Shown here piece after piece: positions 49,613-58,301 of a DNA stretch of 64,000 nt. Below the pieces are notes generated by a model. It was given only the letters and a program-made list of their open reading frames with translations. It had not been told where the DNA came from and ran no database searches. The first letter of the stretch is position 1, and every line of letters starts with the position of its first letter. The stretch spans positions 434,001 through 498,000 of the forward strand of contig CAVRIA010000006.1 of NCBI GenBank assembly GCA_963721115.1, written 5' to 3'. Made by a program: the position numbers and the translations under genes. Source of the DNA: CAVRIA01 sp963721115 (GTDB taxonomy: Bacteria > Desulfobacterota > Binatia > HRBIN30 > CADEER01).

Positions 49613-50858
49613 TCAGGCGTAGCGCTCGTCGATCACCGCTTCCGCGAAGCGCGGCGGTCCCGCGGCTTCCGGGATCTGCGCGCTCGGTACCAGCTCGACG
49701 TCCATTTGAATGAGCACGTTCGCCTTGAGTCCGTCGGCGATGCGCGCGACCAGAGCCGCTCGGTCGCCGGCCTGGTCACAGGCGATGCGGATCACGGCGC
49801 GGTCGTAACGCGAGTCTTCCCGGCCGGTCGACGGTGATCTGGAAGTTGCCGACCTCCGGGAAGGCGCCGAGCGCCGCCTTCACCTGGGCGGGATGTACCA
49901 GCACCCCCTTGATCTTTCGGATGCCGCCGACCTGGCCGACGAAGTGTACGCGCGGCGACGGGTCGCCGCAGGCGCAGGCCTCGCCGCGAACGCGAAAGAC
50001 GTCGCCCGGCGCGTAGCGCACCAGTGGCATCGCCCGTTCGCCGAGCTGGGTCACGACCAGCTCGCCCGTGCCGTCCGGGCCGACGGGCTCGCCGCTCTGC
50101 GGGTCGAGGAGCTCGACCCACATCTCGCGCTGGTGCAGGTGCATGCCGTCGTGGCGCCCGCACTCGCCGGCCAGCGGCCCGATGAGCGCCTCGCCGCAGT
50201 GGTCGAACAGCTCCACGCCGAGCCGCTCCGTCATCTCCTGTCGGAGGCGCGGCGTCAGCGCTTCGGCGGTGGAGAAGCCGACCCGGTAGCCCAGGCGGCG
50301 ACCCTGCCGCTCGGCGACGTCGGCGAGGTTGGCGAGGAAGGAAGGGGTGCCGACGTAGACAGTCGCCCCCAGCTCGCTGGCCACGCGCACCTGCAGCTCG
50401 GAGTTGCCGACGCCGCCATTGATCACCCGGCAACCGAAGCTCTCGAAGGCGCGGTGCATTCGCAGGCCGCCCGGCATGACGTGATACGAGAGAGTGACGT
50501 GCGCCACGTCGTCGCGCCGCACGCCCATGTGCCGCAGGCTCTCGTGCAGCGCCTCGACGCCGGTCGGCTCCTCGGCGGTGCGCGGGATGTAGAGCGGGCC
50601 GGGCGAGATGCTCACGCTGGCGACGCGGTCGCGCGGCACGGCGAGCAGCGAACCGAAGGGCGGGTCGGACTGCTGGGCGGCCGGAATCTCGCTCTTGCGC
50701 GTCACCGGCAGGCGGCGGAGATCCTCCGGCGCGCGAATCTCCCCGACGTCGATCCCGGCGAGCTTCTGGCGATAGAACGGAGACGATCGACTCACCCGCC
50801 GCAAGGTCTCCACGACCTGCGCCCAGGCAGCGTCCGCGCCGCCGGACGGCGCGCTCAT
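49613..50858 (-). CDS. Phenylacetate-CoA ligase-like AMP-forming enzyme, copy 2 (single-base frameshift)
   Basis: ATG 50858 starts MSAPSGGADAAWAQVVETL, then SPFYRQKLAGIDVGEIRAPEDLRRLPVTRKSE. The glycine loop normally seen as SSGTTG is degenerate here (VSISPGPLYIPRTAEEPT). Later motifs are FDHCGEALIGPLAGECG, LVRYAPGDVFRVRGEACACGDPSPR and GGIRKIKGVLVHPAQVKA. An extra G near 49820 breaks the frame; restored, it ends EDSRYDRAVIRIAC...AGPPRFAEAVIDERYA at 49613, about 414 residues. It is the first gene of the ligase/ligase/MaoC operon. The altered ATP loop raises doubt about full activity. Confidence 0.78.
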
Positions 50859-50942
50859 CGCGCCGGCACCTCGCGCGGACGCGTGGACGTCGTGCCGCCA
50901 TCGCGGCGCCGTGCAGACTTCATTCGCGGTATACCTTCGAGC

Positions 50943-50956
50943 CAAACGATCGTTTG
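50943..50956. promoter_or_regulatory. Palindromic operator CAAACGATCGTTTG
   Basis: This perfect 14-bp palindrome lies 85 bp upstream of the ligase start, just before a TATACC-like -10 sequence on the minus strand. It has the size and GATC-centred symmetry of TetR-family sites. The half-site differs from the TGAC type at 5963 and 8201, so a different regulator is likely. The rest of the 194-bp gap holds GCACCGGC tandem units at 51029-51050. Confidence 0.55.
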
Positions 50957-51052
50957 TGTCACGTCGCTAACAAAAGCGGCGCGGAAAGGCAAAGGACGAG
51001 CCGCCGAGCGGCTCAGCTCTCCACCCGCACACCGGCGCACCGGCGCACCGGC

Positions 51053-52195
51053 TCACCCGCCGTTCTGCAGGCCGTACAGCTCGATGCAGTTTCCGGCCAC
51101 GATCTGTTGGCGCTCCTCGGCCGCGACGCCGTGGAACATCTCGTCGATGACCTTGCGCGAGTATGGCCAGTCGGCGCCGTGATGCGGGTAGTCGGTCGAC
51201 CACATCATGTTCTTGACGCCGATCGCGTGCCGGTTCGCGACTCCGTAGTGGTCGACCATGAAGGTCGCCCGCCAGTTGCGCTTGAAGTACTCGCTCGGCT
51301 GGTGCTGGAGGGTACTCTTCGCCCAGGTGCGGTTGCGCCAGTAGCGGTCGTCCATCTGCTCGAGGAAGTAGGGGACCCAGCCGGCGCCGCACTCGACGCC
51401 GACCATCTGGAGCTGCGGAAACTTGTCGAACAAGCCCCAGAAGATGGTCTCGCCGACGATGATCGGCATGGTGGTCAGGCCGGCGGCGCTGAAGCCGGTG
51501 AGGGCGGCGTTGCCCTTGCGGCCGATGCTGCCGATCTTCTCCTGCTGCTGGCCCTTGTGGACCAGGCTGATGTGGACGCTGACCGGGAGGTTCAGCTCGA
51601 CGGCGGCCGCCCAGAACGGGTCGCAGTCGTCGTCGAGGAAGGGCTTGCCGGATGGCCAGCTGGAGATGACGATGCCGCGCAGGCCCATCTCGCGGCAACG
51701 CCGCATCTCGGCCACCGCGGCGTCGATGCCGAGATTCGGAATCTGTCCCTGACCGATGAAGTGTGCGGGAGCCTTGGCCACGAAGCCCTTGGCCAGCCAG
51801 TTGTTGTAGGCCTGTACGCCCGCCAGATGAAACTCCGCGTCCTCGTCGAGCATGAAGTGGCGCATCGTGCGCTGCGGCGGATAGATCACCTCGAGCTGCA
51901 GCCCGTCCTCCTTCATCTCCTGGACGCGCGCCGTGGCCTCGAAACAGCCCTGGTTGATGGTGTCGTAGCGCGATCCGCCCCAGCGCAGCTCGTCGAAGCT
52001 CCTGCCGCGCGTCTTGGTGACCAGGCCGATCGTCGCCGGCTTTCCGCCGTCGTGAAAGTCCCAGGCGTCGCCGCCCTCTTCGTCCTTCACCAGCCGCGGG
52101 GCGCGCTTCCGGAAGTCCGGAGTCAGCCACTTCTCCCACAGGTCGGGAGGCTCGATGATGTGCGAGTCGGCCGAGACGATCTCATACTGCGGCAT
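51053..52195 (-). CDS. Amidohydrolase-2 family protein
   Basis: This intact 380-residue protein starts at ATG 52195 after AAGGAGACAG. It opens with IVSADSHIIEPPDLWEKW (metal site as DSHxxEP) and ends with WSTDYPHHGADWPYS, the C-terminal metal Asp/His motif. In between: LEVIYPPQRTMRHF, LRGIVISSWPSGKPF, LPVSVHISLVHKG. It is a diverged relative of the gene at 20232 and of ACMSD-like hydrolases/decarboxylases. A separate operator palindrome lies just upstream. Confidence 0.87.
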   Translation of the reverse strand: MPQYEIVSADSHIIEPPDLWEKWLTPDFRKRAPRLVKDEEGGDAWDFHDGGKPATIGLVTKTRGRSFDELRWGGSRYDTINQGCFEATARVQEMKEDGLQLEVIYPPQRTMRHFMLDEDAEFHLAGVQAYNNWLAKGFVAKAPAHFIGQGQIPNLGIDAAVAEMRRCREMGLRGIVISSWPSGKPFLDDDCDPFWAAAVELNLPVSVHISLVHKGQQQEKIGSIGRKGNAALTGFSAAGLTTMPIIVGETIFWGLFDKFPQLQMVGVECGAGWVPYFLEQMDDRYWRNRTWAKSTLQHQPSEYFKRNWRATFMVDHYGVANRHAIGVKNMMWSTDYPHHGADWPYSRKVIDEMFHGVAAEERQQIVAGNCIELYGLQNGG

Positions 52196-52214
52196 GGGGG
52201 CTGTCTCCTTCTCT

Positions 52215-52232
52215 GGCTAACGAGTGTTAGCC
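52215..52232. promoter_or_regulatory. Palindromic operator GGCTAAC-GAGT-GTTAGCC
   Basis: Perfect 7-bp arms around four bases lie 20 bp upstream of the amidohydrolase start, between its likely promoter and RBS. TAAC...GTTA is a known half-site type of TetR-family regulators of lipid and steroid catabolism (KstR-like sites use AAC...GTT). The regulator is not in the window. Confidence 0.6.
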
Positions 52233-52260
52233 ACGGCTTAACAGACGCGAGGAAGCGGCG

Positions 52261-54855
52261 TCAAGAACGGCCTTCGGCCCCGCTCGGCGGAGAAGCGGTC
52301 CGGCGCGGCGGGCTCCACGCCTGGTCGGGAACCGCCTCGCGCACCCGTTCCGGTCGCTGCCACTGGATCTGCAGGCGCAGCTTGTCGCGCACCTCGGGCA
52401 CGAAGAGGTCGAAGTCGTGCCAGCCCGTGCCCAGCTTCCGTCCGACCCCCGGCTGGCCGTCGATGCTCATGGTGCGCGCCGAGTAGGTCTCGGGCAGAAT
52501 CTCGTACGATCCGGGAGATGGAATCAGGATCCTGCCTCGCCAGCGCGCGCTGTACGCCCCGGGGAAGGGCGGGACGAAGAAGTTGTAGTAGGGGTAGGGC
52601 TCGATGCGGTGAACGAGGCGGTGGCCGAGGTCGTACTCGGCGAGCAGACCGCCGCTGGTGCGCCGGTACATGTTCGCCGCTGGAATGGAGACGAAGGCGG
52701 CGCCGGCGCGCAGCGCGCCTCCGTCACGACCTCGAGTGGGCGGCGCCCACAGCAGGCGGAGGTGAGGGTCGGCGGAGAGGGGCGCGACGACGCTCAGCCG
52801 ATGAAGCCCCCGCGCGAGGGCAAGCGGGCTCCTCCCGTCCTGCTCGTCCGGCGCGGCCGGGGCGCCGTCGATCGACAGCTGGGCAGGGAGGTCGGAGATG
52901 AGGCGAAAACGGTACGGTCCGTCGGCCGGGGCGTCGAGCGCCGCGGTCCAGCGCACCTGGGCGGGCCGCTCCGGCGTGTTCGGGAGGGACGCCGCGCCTT
53001 CGATTGCGATGCCGTCCTGCGTGCGCGTGGCGACGATGTGCGCGTCCTTCGATCGAAAGATGGCGACCACGCCTTCGGCCTGATCGATGGCCTCGCGCGG
53101 CACCGCGATGAACCCGGCCATCGCGTTCCGGGGCGGGGGAGTCGAGAGCGGCAGGCGGTCGCCGAGAAACCAATCGACCAGCTTCGGGTCCATGCGCACG
53201 CTCAACTCATGGCCGGGGTACGTCGCCTCGATGGCGGGGGCGGCGCCGAGATCGGTTCCCGTCATCATGAACAGGGCGCCCTTCTGCGGCTTGTTGCGCA
53301 GGGGCAGCACGTCGGCGAGGCTGGCGACGTCCTCGATCTTCAGCCCCCAGGCACGCGACAGGAACAGCAGGGTCTCGTAGCGCGAGCCGAAGGTGTCGGC
53401 GAGGAGGTAGCCCGTCCAGCCCGGCCCTCGGCTCCGCAGCCGTCGCGCCATCTCCACCATGCGTTCGCCCTGGAAGAGCTGGAACTGCGGGTGGGTGTAG
53501 ACGCGGTAGAAGTAGTAGTTGAAGTCGACGAACGGCACCGCGGCGATCAGTGCCACTGCCAGCGCGCGCGTGGCGCGCCGGAAACGCCCCGGCGCGGCGG
53601 CGGCGCGCAGGATCTGCACGACCGGCAGCGCCGCCCAGACGTAGAGCGGCGGCGTGGCGAGCAGCACCCGGTAGACGCGCGGCGCATCGGTCGACAGAAA
53701 GCCGGGGATCATGCCGCAGGCGAACCAGACGAGCAGCAGGAGGTGTCTCGGCTCACGCCATCGCCGCAGGCTCGCCAGCATGCCGTGCAGGACCAGGAAT
53801 GCGGTGACGGCGTCGAGGCCGGGGTCGAAGCCGAGCCCGAACCAGTTGTAGCGCGGCCCCTGCTGGTAGTGAAAGATCATCGCCGTGCGCCACAGGGAAT
53901 CCCAGAGCGGCACCAAGCTGTGCTGTTCGCGAATCGTCCCCAGGATCGACGTGCCCTCGATGCGGCCGGTGAGCGCGCTCGGATGAACGGCGTAGGTCAT
54001 GACGGCCGGGACCAGGCAGAGGACGAACATCGCGGCGAACCCCGCGCTGTAGACGGCCAGCTCGCGGCGGCGCTCGTGCCGTTCGCGCCGCAGGGCGGCG
54101 AACAGATAGGGGATCGCCACGAGAGGCGCCAGCTTGGCCGCGTGATACGTGTAGATGCAGCCGGCCAACGGCACGCCCGCCACCGCCATCAGCCAGCGGC
54201 GCCGCCCGGTGACGCCGCGCACCAGCAGGCACAGGCCGAGAATCTGGAAGAACTCGCCGAGCACCACCTGAATCAGGCCCTTCGCGTGCGCGATCTGCAG
54301 CGGCGAGGCGGCGAAGAACAGAGCGGCGGTCAGCGCGATCCGAATGCCGAAGAGCGGGGCGGCGGTCGCGTAGAGCAACGGCACCGCGAGGGTGCCGGCG
54401 ACGATGCCGGGCAGGCGCAGGACGGTCGGACCGGCGCCAAAGAGGCGAAACGCCGCCGCGATCGGGTAATTCGAGAGGGCGTGAAAGTGGCTGTAGGAAT
54501 GGTTGATGATCTGGAACGGGGAAGTGATGCGGCCGTCGAGGATGTCGAAGGCGAGCAGTCCATTGATGGCGTCGTCTCCCCAGAGGCCGGGAGGCGTGAT
54601 GCGGTAGAAGCGAAAGAAGACGCCGGTCAGCAGAACGGCGGCGATGCCGAGGCGGCGCCAGAAGGCGGACGGCGGGGGAAGAGGCGGTGCCGACCAGAGC
54701 GAGCGCGGCCAGCACAGAACCAGGACGCTCAGCCCACAGAGGAGGCCGCCGAGCGCGAAGTCGGCCCGCGCCAGTTGCAGACAGCCGGCAATGCCCGCGA
54801 CGGAAGCGGTGAGGGCGGTGACGGGGATCCACCCCCCGTGCTCGAACGTCTTCAT
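52261..54855 (-). CDS. GT39/ArnT-type membrane glycosyltransferase with C-terminal PA14-like region
   Basis: ATG 54855 (an in-frame ATG lies at 54876) starts an 864-residue protein. About 10-12 helices cover residues 10-430, and the loop after the second helix contains GLWGDDAING, the acidic catalytic motif of dolichyl/undecaprenyl-phosphate sugar transferases. HSYSHFHALSNYPIAAAF follows, as in the family. Residues about 600-840 are soluble and beta-rich, with PYRFRLISDLPAQLSIDG and FPGAYSARWRGRILIPSPGSYEI, the PA14-like carbohydrate-binding pattern. It likely transfers a lipid-linked sugar to an exported acceptor; the acceptor is not known. Confidence 0.75.
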   Translation of the reverse strand: MKTFEHGGWIPVTALTASVAGIAGCLQLARADFALGGLLCGLSVLVLCWPRSLWSAPPLPPPSAFWRRLGIAAVLLTGVFFRFYRITPPGLWGDDAINGLLAFDILDGRITSPFQIINHSYSHFHALSNYPIAAAFRLFGAGPTVLRLPGIVAGTLAVPLLYATAAPLFGIRIALTAALFFAASPLQIAHAKGLIQVVLGEFFQILGLCLLVRGVTGRRRWLMAVAGVPLAGCIYTYHAAKLAPLVAIPYLFAALRRERHERRRELAVYSAGFAAMFVLCLVPAVMTYAVHPSALTGRIEGTSILGTIREQHSLVPLWDSLWRTAMIFHYQQGPRYNWFGLGFDPGLDAVTAFLVLHGMLASLRRWREPRHLLLLVWFACGMIPGFLSTDAPRVYRVLLATPPLYVWAALPVVQILRAAAAPGRFRRATRALAVALIAAVPFVDFNYYFYRVYTHPQFQLFQGERMVEMARRLRSRGPGWTGYLLADTFGSRYETLLFLSRAWGLKIEDVASLADVLPLRNKPQKGALFMMTGTDLGAAPAIEATYPGHELSVRMDPKLVDWFLGDRLPLSTPPPRNAMAGFIAVPREAIDQAEGVVAIFRSKDAHIVATRTQDGIAIEGAASLPNTPERPAQVRWTAALDAPADGPYRFRLISDLPAQLSIDGAPAAPDEQDGRSPLALARGLHRLSVVAPLSADPHLRLLWAPPTRGRDGGALRAGAAFVSIPAANMYRRTSGGLLAEYDLGHRLVHRIEPYPYYNFFVPPFPGAYSARWRGRILIPSPGSYEILPETYSARTMSIDGQPGVGRKLGTGWHDFDLFVPEVRDKLRLQIQWQRPERVREAVPDQAWSPPRRTASPPSGAEGRS

Positions 54856-55021
54856 GCGACTCGCGAAAGCCCGCAAGATAGACGATCGGTGAGCGCGCTT
54901 CGAGAGGCGGCACCGATCGGCGACGCCGCTCGCCGGTGCCGCGTCGCGGGCAGAGCCCGTCCGCTCCGCTCGCGGCCCGTGCGGCGGAGCGGCGGGTTGG
55001 GCGCTCGGCGCCGCCCGCGAA

Positions 55022-57898
55022 TCAAGTCCGCTTGCAGACGAGGGCGAATTTGCTACGGCGACGGCAGGTGTTGATCGTGCCGGAGCGATCGATGCCGCCG
55101 CCCTGGTGCAGCAGGACGTCGACCGGACCGATCGGCTGCACCGTGCTGGTCTCGCTGCTGGGCAGATGGCGGCCGATGACCGCCATCTTGTAGATCGTCG
55201 GATCGACTCGCGAACGCTTGATCGTCGCGCGGACGTTGCCGTCGACGCTGCGGCACTGGATGACTCGACCCGTGGACCCCTTGTTCCGGCAACCGGTGAT
55301 CGCCAACGTCGTATCGAAGAAGGCGCCGTCCGTCACTTCCATCGACACGATGTTCTGCACCAAGTTGTCCGCAAAGGTGCCGGCGTCCTTGTCGTCGACC
55401 AGTGCGTTGATTTTCAGGTGGCCGGTGTCGCGCGTGCTCGACGTGTCGAAGCGCAGCTTCGCCGACTCGATCGACACCTGCGGCGTCGTGACCAGCAGCC
55501 CCTCGAGGAGCGGCGTGAACGGAACGTGCTCGACCCGCGCCTCGCGGCCCATCTTGATTCGCTCTCCGGCCAGGGCCCCCTTGACCACGGAGAACGCGCC
55601 GATGGCGATCTTCGGGCGCTGCGCCGCCAGGATCGTTCCCGAGATCTCCGCTCGCGTGCCGAGCTTCATGGCGCGCCCCGCCCCTTCGATGTTCCAGAGC
55701 ACACGGTCGGCCGTCAGATCGCCGTCGAGCGTGATGTGTGATCGCGTGCCGACCCGGAAGGACCCGCTGACGCGCAGAATGGCGACCGTGTCCGCCTGAC
55801 CGCGAATGATCACACGGCCGGCGCGGCCGAGCCGAAACGAGTCGATCTGCACGACCTGCTGTCCGCTCGGGAGATCGATGACGTAGGGTGCGGATCTGGA
55901 CGTCAGGCGGATGACGCCCAGAGCCATCGTCGGCGGCATCGCGGACACCGTGGCCGCGTCGACGGGAACGGCGGCGATGGCGTCGAGGCAGCGCAACATG
56001 TCGGGCGCCGTACCGCTGTAGTCGACGTATTGGTTGGCCGGATTGGTCAGCGTCATCGCCGTGTCGCAGAGCTGCGGTGGAGTGCAGTCGCTGTTCGTCG
56101 AGCACGACGTGATGTCGTCGCTGCAGAGCGCCGGCGGTCCGACCAGCGGCACCACATGACCAGTATGTACCTGGCCGCCGGTGTCGAGGAACTCCAGCCC
56201 GATGATGCCCGGTGTCTGGCCTCCGCTGAAGTGTGCGTCGCGGTCAAGGGCCATCGTGCCCGATACCAGAACTCCGATCGAGGCGCGCGCGTCGACGCCG
56301 CAGACGCCGGCGCGCGTCACCGGCACCCCGAGAACGTTCACCACCTGGGCCTTGAGCCCCAGCGTGATGCTGCGCTTGCCAACCGTGGCCGTACCGATGA
56401 TCGCAAAGCGCTGGAGTTGGTAGAGGGTCGAGCAGTTCGGGTTCTCGGCGTCGGTGACACCGTCGCCGTCGTTGTCGATGCCGTCCTGACAGGAGCCGCA
56501 CTCGGGGCTCTCGACACCGATCTCGAACAGACAGCCGAGATCGGGCTCGCAGGTGTCGGTCGTGCACATGTCGTTGTCGTTGCACACCACCGGCTGTCCG
56601 CCCCCGCACGTCCCGGCGGTGCACGTCTTGCCGGTAACGCACATGTTGCCATCGTCGCAAGGAGTGCCGTTCGGCTCGTTCCCGTGCTGGCAGGTCCCGG
56701 TGCCATTGCACTGGTCGAGCGTGCAGACGTTGCCGTCGGCCGCGCAGGGCGAGCCGGCGCTTTCGAAATGACAATCCGCCGAGCAGCAGTCGCCGTTCAG
56801 CTCGTTGCCGTCGTCGCACTGCTCGCCCACCTCGACGATGCCGTTGCCGCAGTCCGGCGTCGCCGTTGGTGTGGCGGTCGAGGTGAAGGTTGCCGTCGCC
56901 GTCGCCGTCGCGGTTGCCGTCCGGGTCGCCGTGGCGGTGGCCGTGGCGGTGGCGGTCGGCGTCGCCGTCGGCGTAGGGGTGTTGAAGTTGAAGTTGTTTC
57001 CGAAACCGTCCGTGCGGATCTCGACGTCGTTCTCGTTGGTGACGAAGCCGGCGGCGCTCTTGCCGAACGCCGAGGCGCCATCCTGCGACGCCATGAACAC
57101 GATCATCTGGCAGGCGGCGCTGGGAACGCCGATGCAGTCGCCGCGCAGGACGAAGCCGTCCGGAACGGGCTGAGAGGCAGGGTTCCCGATACGGGTGTTG
57201 CTGGTGTTGTCCAGCGTCACCTGTTGGCCCGGTACCTCGCCGAGCTCGGAGTCGCCGCTGGACTCGCGTCCGTCCGAGACCACCGGGGCAGTAGCCGCTG
57301 CCGGCGCCGGGAGCGGGAAAACCAACGTGTTACCGATGAGCGCGCAGCTGGTCGGCCCGGACATGGCGAAGCGCTTGACGCTGATCTCGACCGCACCGGG
57401 GACGGGATAGGAGCCGGACAGACCGGCGTCGCCGTCCGACTTGTCGACCGCTGCGATCGGCCTGCAGGCTCCCGCGCAGTCCGCGTGGCCGGGGTTGGCG
57501 CTCACTTTGGAGCCGTCGGGCAAGGTCAATATGCCGAAGCCGCCCGCTGCGTCGGGATCGAAGCGCGGTGGCTGGCAGGCGCCAACGATCGGACCGTTGC
57601 GGGAGAATCCGCTCAACACGGACGTGCGCTTCACGTTCGGAAGAATCGACCCGCCCGCCGCGACCGCGGTCTGCACGCTCTCGGAAGAGTTCTCGACGCA
57701 CGCGTTGGCGGCCTGGGCGGAAAGGGCGACGCTGGTCACCCGTGTGCGCTGGTCAGTGGTCTTGAGGACGACGTACGCGGTGTTGTTGGTCGAAACGCAG
57801 GTCTCTTCGTTGAGGCCCGCGGAGGCCACGGCCGGGAAGAGGGCAACGACGGCAATGGTCAGAACGGACGGGATCCGTTTCCACATTCGCGGCTTCAT
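55022..57898 (-). CDS. Large secreted protein with DUF4215 Cys repeats and an ice-binding-like (DUF3494) domain
   Basis: ATG 57898 (or 57886) gives a signal peptide ending ASAGLNEET. Domains in order: an N-terminal Cys-containing domain to about residue 310; a Thr/Ala linker of TATATAT type; a DUF4215-type unit (CGNGIVEVGEQCDDGNELNGDCCSADC) and further Cys-rich units; and a C-terminal domain with VLWNIEGAGRAMKLGTRAEI and ISGTILAAQRPKIAIGAFS, matching the repetitive beta-solenoid strand pattern of DUF3494/choice-of-anchor proteins. The frame is intact over 958 residues. An adhesive or protective surface role is inferred. Confidence 0.75.
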   Translation of the reverse strand: MKPRMWKRIPSVLTIAVVALFPAVASAGLNEETCVSTNNTAYVVLKTTDQRTRVTSVALSAQAANACVENSSESVQTAVAAGGSILPNVKRTSVLSGFSRNGPIVGACQPPRFDPDAAGGFGILTLPDGSKVSANPGHADCAGACRPIAAVDKSDGDAGLSGSYPVPGAVEISVKRFAMSGPTSCALIGNTLVFPLPAPAAATAPVVSDGRESSGDSELGEVPGQQVTLDNTSNTRIGNPASQPVPDGFVLRGDCIGVPSAACQMIVFMASQDGASAFGKSAAGFVTNENDVEIRTDGFGNNFNFNTPTPTATPTATATATATATRTATATATATATFTSTATPTATPDCGNGIVEVGEQCDDGNELNGDCCSADCHFESAGSPCAADGNVCTLDQCNGTGTCQHGNEPNGTPCDDGNMCVTGKTCTAGTCGGGQPVVCNDNDMCTTDTCEPDLGCLFEIGVESPECGSCQDGIDNDGDGVTDAENPNCSTLYQLQRFAIIGTATVGKRSITLGLKAQVVNVLGVPVTRAGVCGVDARASIGVLVSGTMALDRDAHFSGGQTPGIIGLEFLDTGGQVHTGHVVPLVGPPALCSDDITSCSTNSDCTPPQLCDTAMTLTNPANQYVDYSGTAPDMLRCLDAIAAVPVDAATVSAMPPTMALGVIRLTSRSAPYVIDLPSGQQVVQIDSFRLGRAGRVIIRGQADTVAILRVSGSFRVGTRSHITLDGDLTADRVLWNIEGAGRAMKLGTRAEISGTILAAQRPKIAIGAFSVVKGALAGERIKMGREARVEHVPFTPLLEGLLVTTPQVSIESAKLRFDTSSTRDTGHLKINALVDDKDAGTFADNLVQNIVSMEVTDGAFFDTTLAITGCRNKGSTGRVIQCRSVDGNVRATIKRSRVDPTIYKMAVIGRHLPSSETSTVQPIGPVDVLLHQGGGIDRSGTINTCRRRSKFALVCKRT

Positions 57899-58301
57899 TT
57901 TCGGGTCGTACGTCCGTGGTACGCGTCCTCGGGCTCTACCGCTTCGCTTGCGATTGATGCCCTGCCACTCCATCCCGAGGTGCTCTCGCTGCCGAGCCGC
58001 GATTCATCCGAGTCCATATCCCTCTTCACGAAGCCTGCTCTGGCACCGGTGCGAACTCCCCGTCCGTCTCCGGCCGGCGACGGCCGGCCATCAATGATGA
58101 AACGCAGCAGGATCTTTGCCAGATGCGTTTTCCCCCGCACCATTCGTTTCCCAGAACACCCAAAGAGTCAAGAGTTTTCCGTTTGACATGACAAAAATCG
58201 CCCTTGGGGGCGGACTCGATTCGCACACCGCCAAGAAAGTGTGCTTCGTTGCACCCCGGCGGCGCATGCACTATCTCCGGCGGGCGAGAGAGGAAGATCC
58301 C
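57899..58301. other. 403-bp intergenic region between divergent genes
   Basis: No gene is visible. It holds a CCGGCCG/CGGCCGG hairpin (58068-58085) and a TTGACA hexamer on the plus strand (58183-58188) without a clear -10 match. A TTGACT hexamer on the minus strand (about 58170) faces the secreted-protein gene. Confidence 0.5.

Noticed and set aside
52417..55074. An 885-residue plus-strand frame across the glycosyltransferase
   Set aside because: It is antisense to an intact membrane protein with clear helices and catalytic motif.
57899..58301. A plus-strand extension of the second CoA-transferase back to 58116
   Set aside because: The added residues show no family similarity, and the ATG at 58302 has a ribosome-binding site and starts at the conserved domain boundary.
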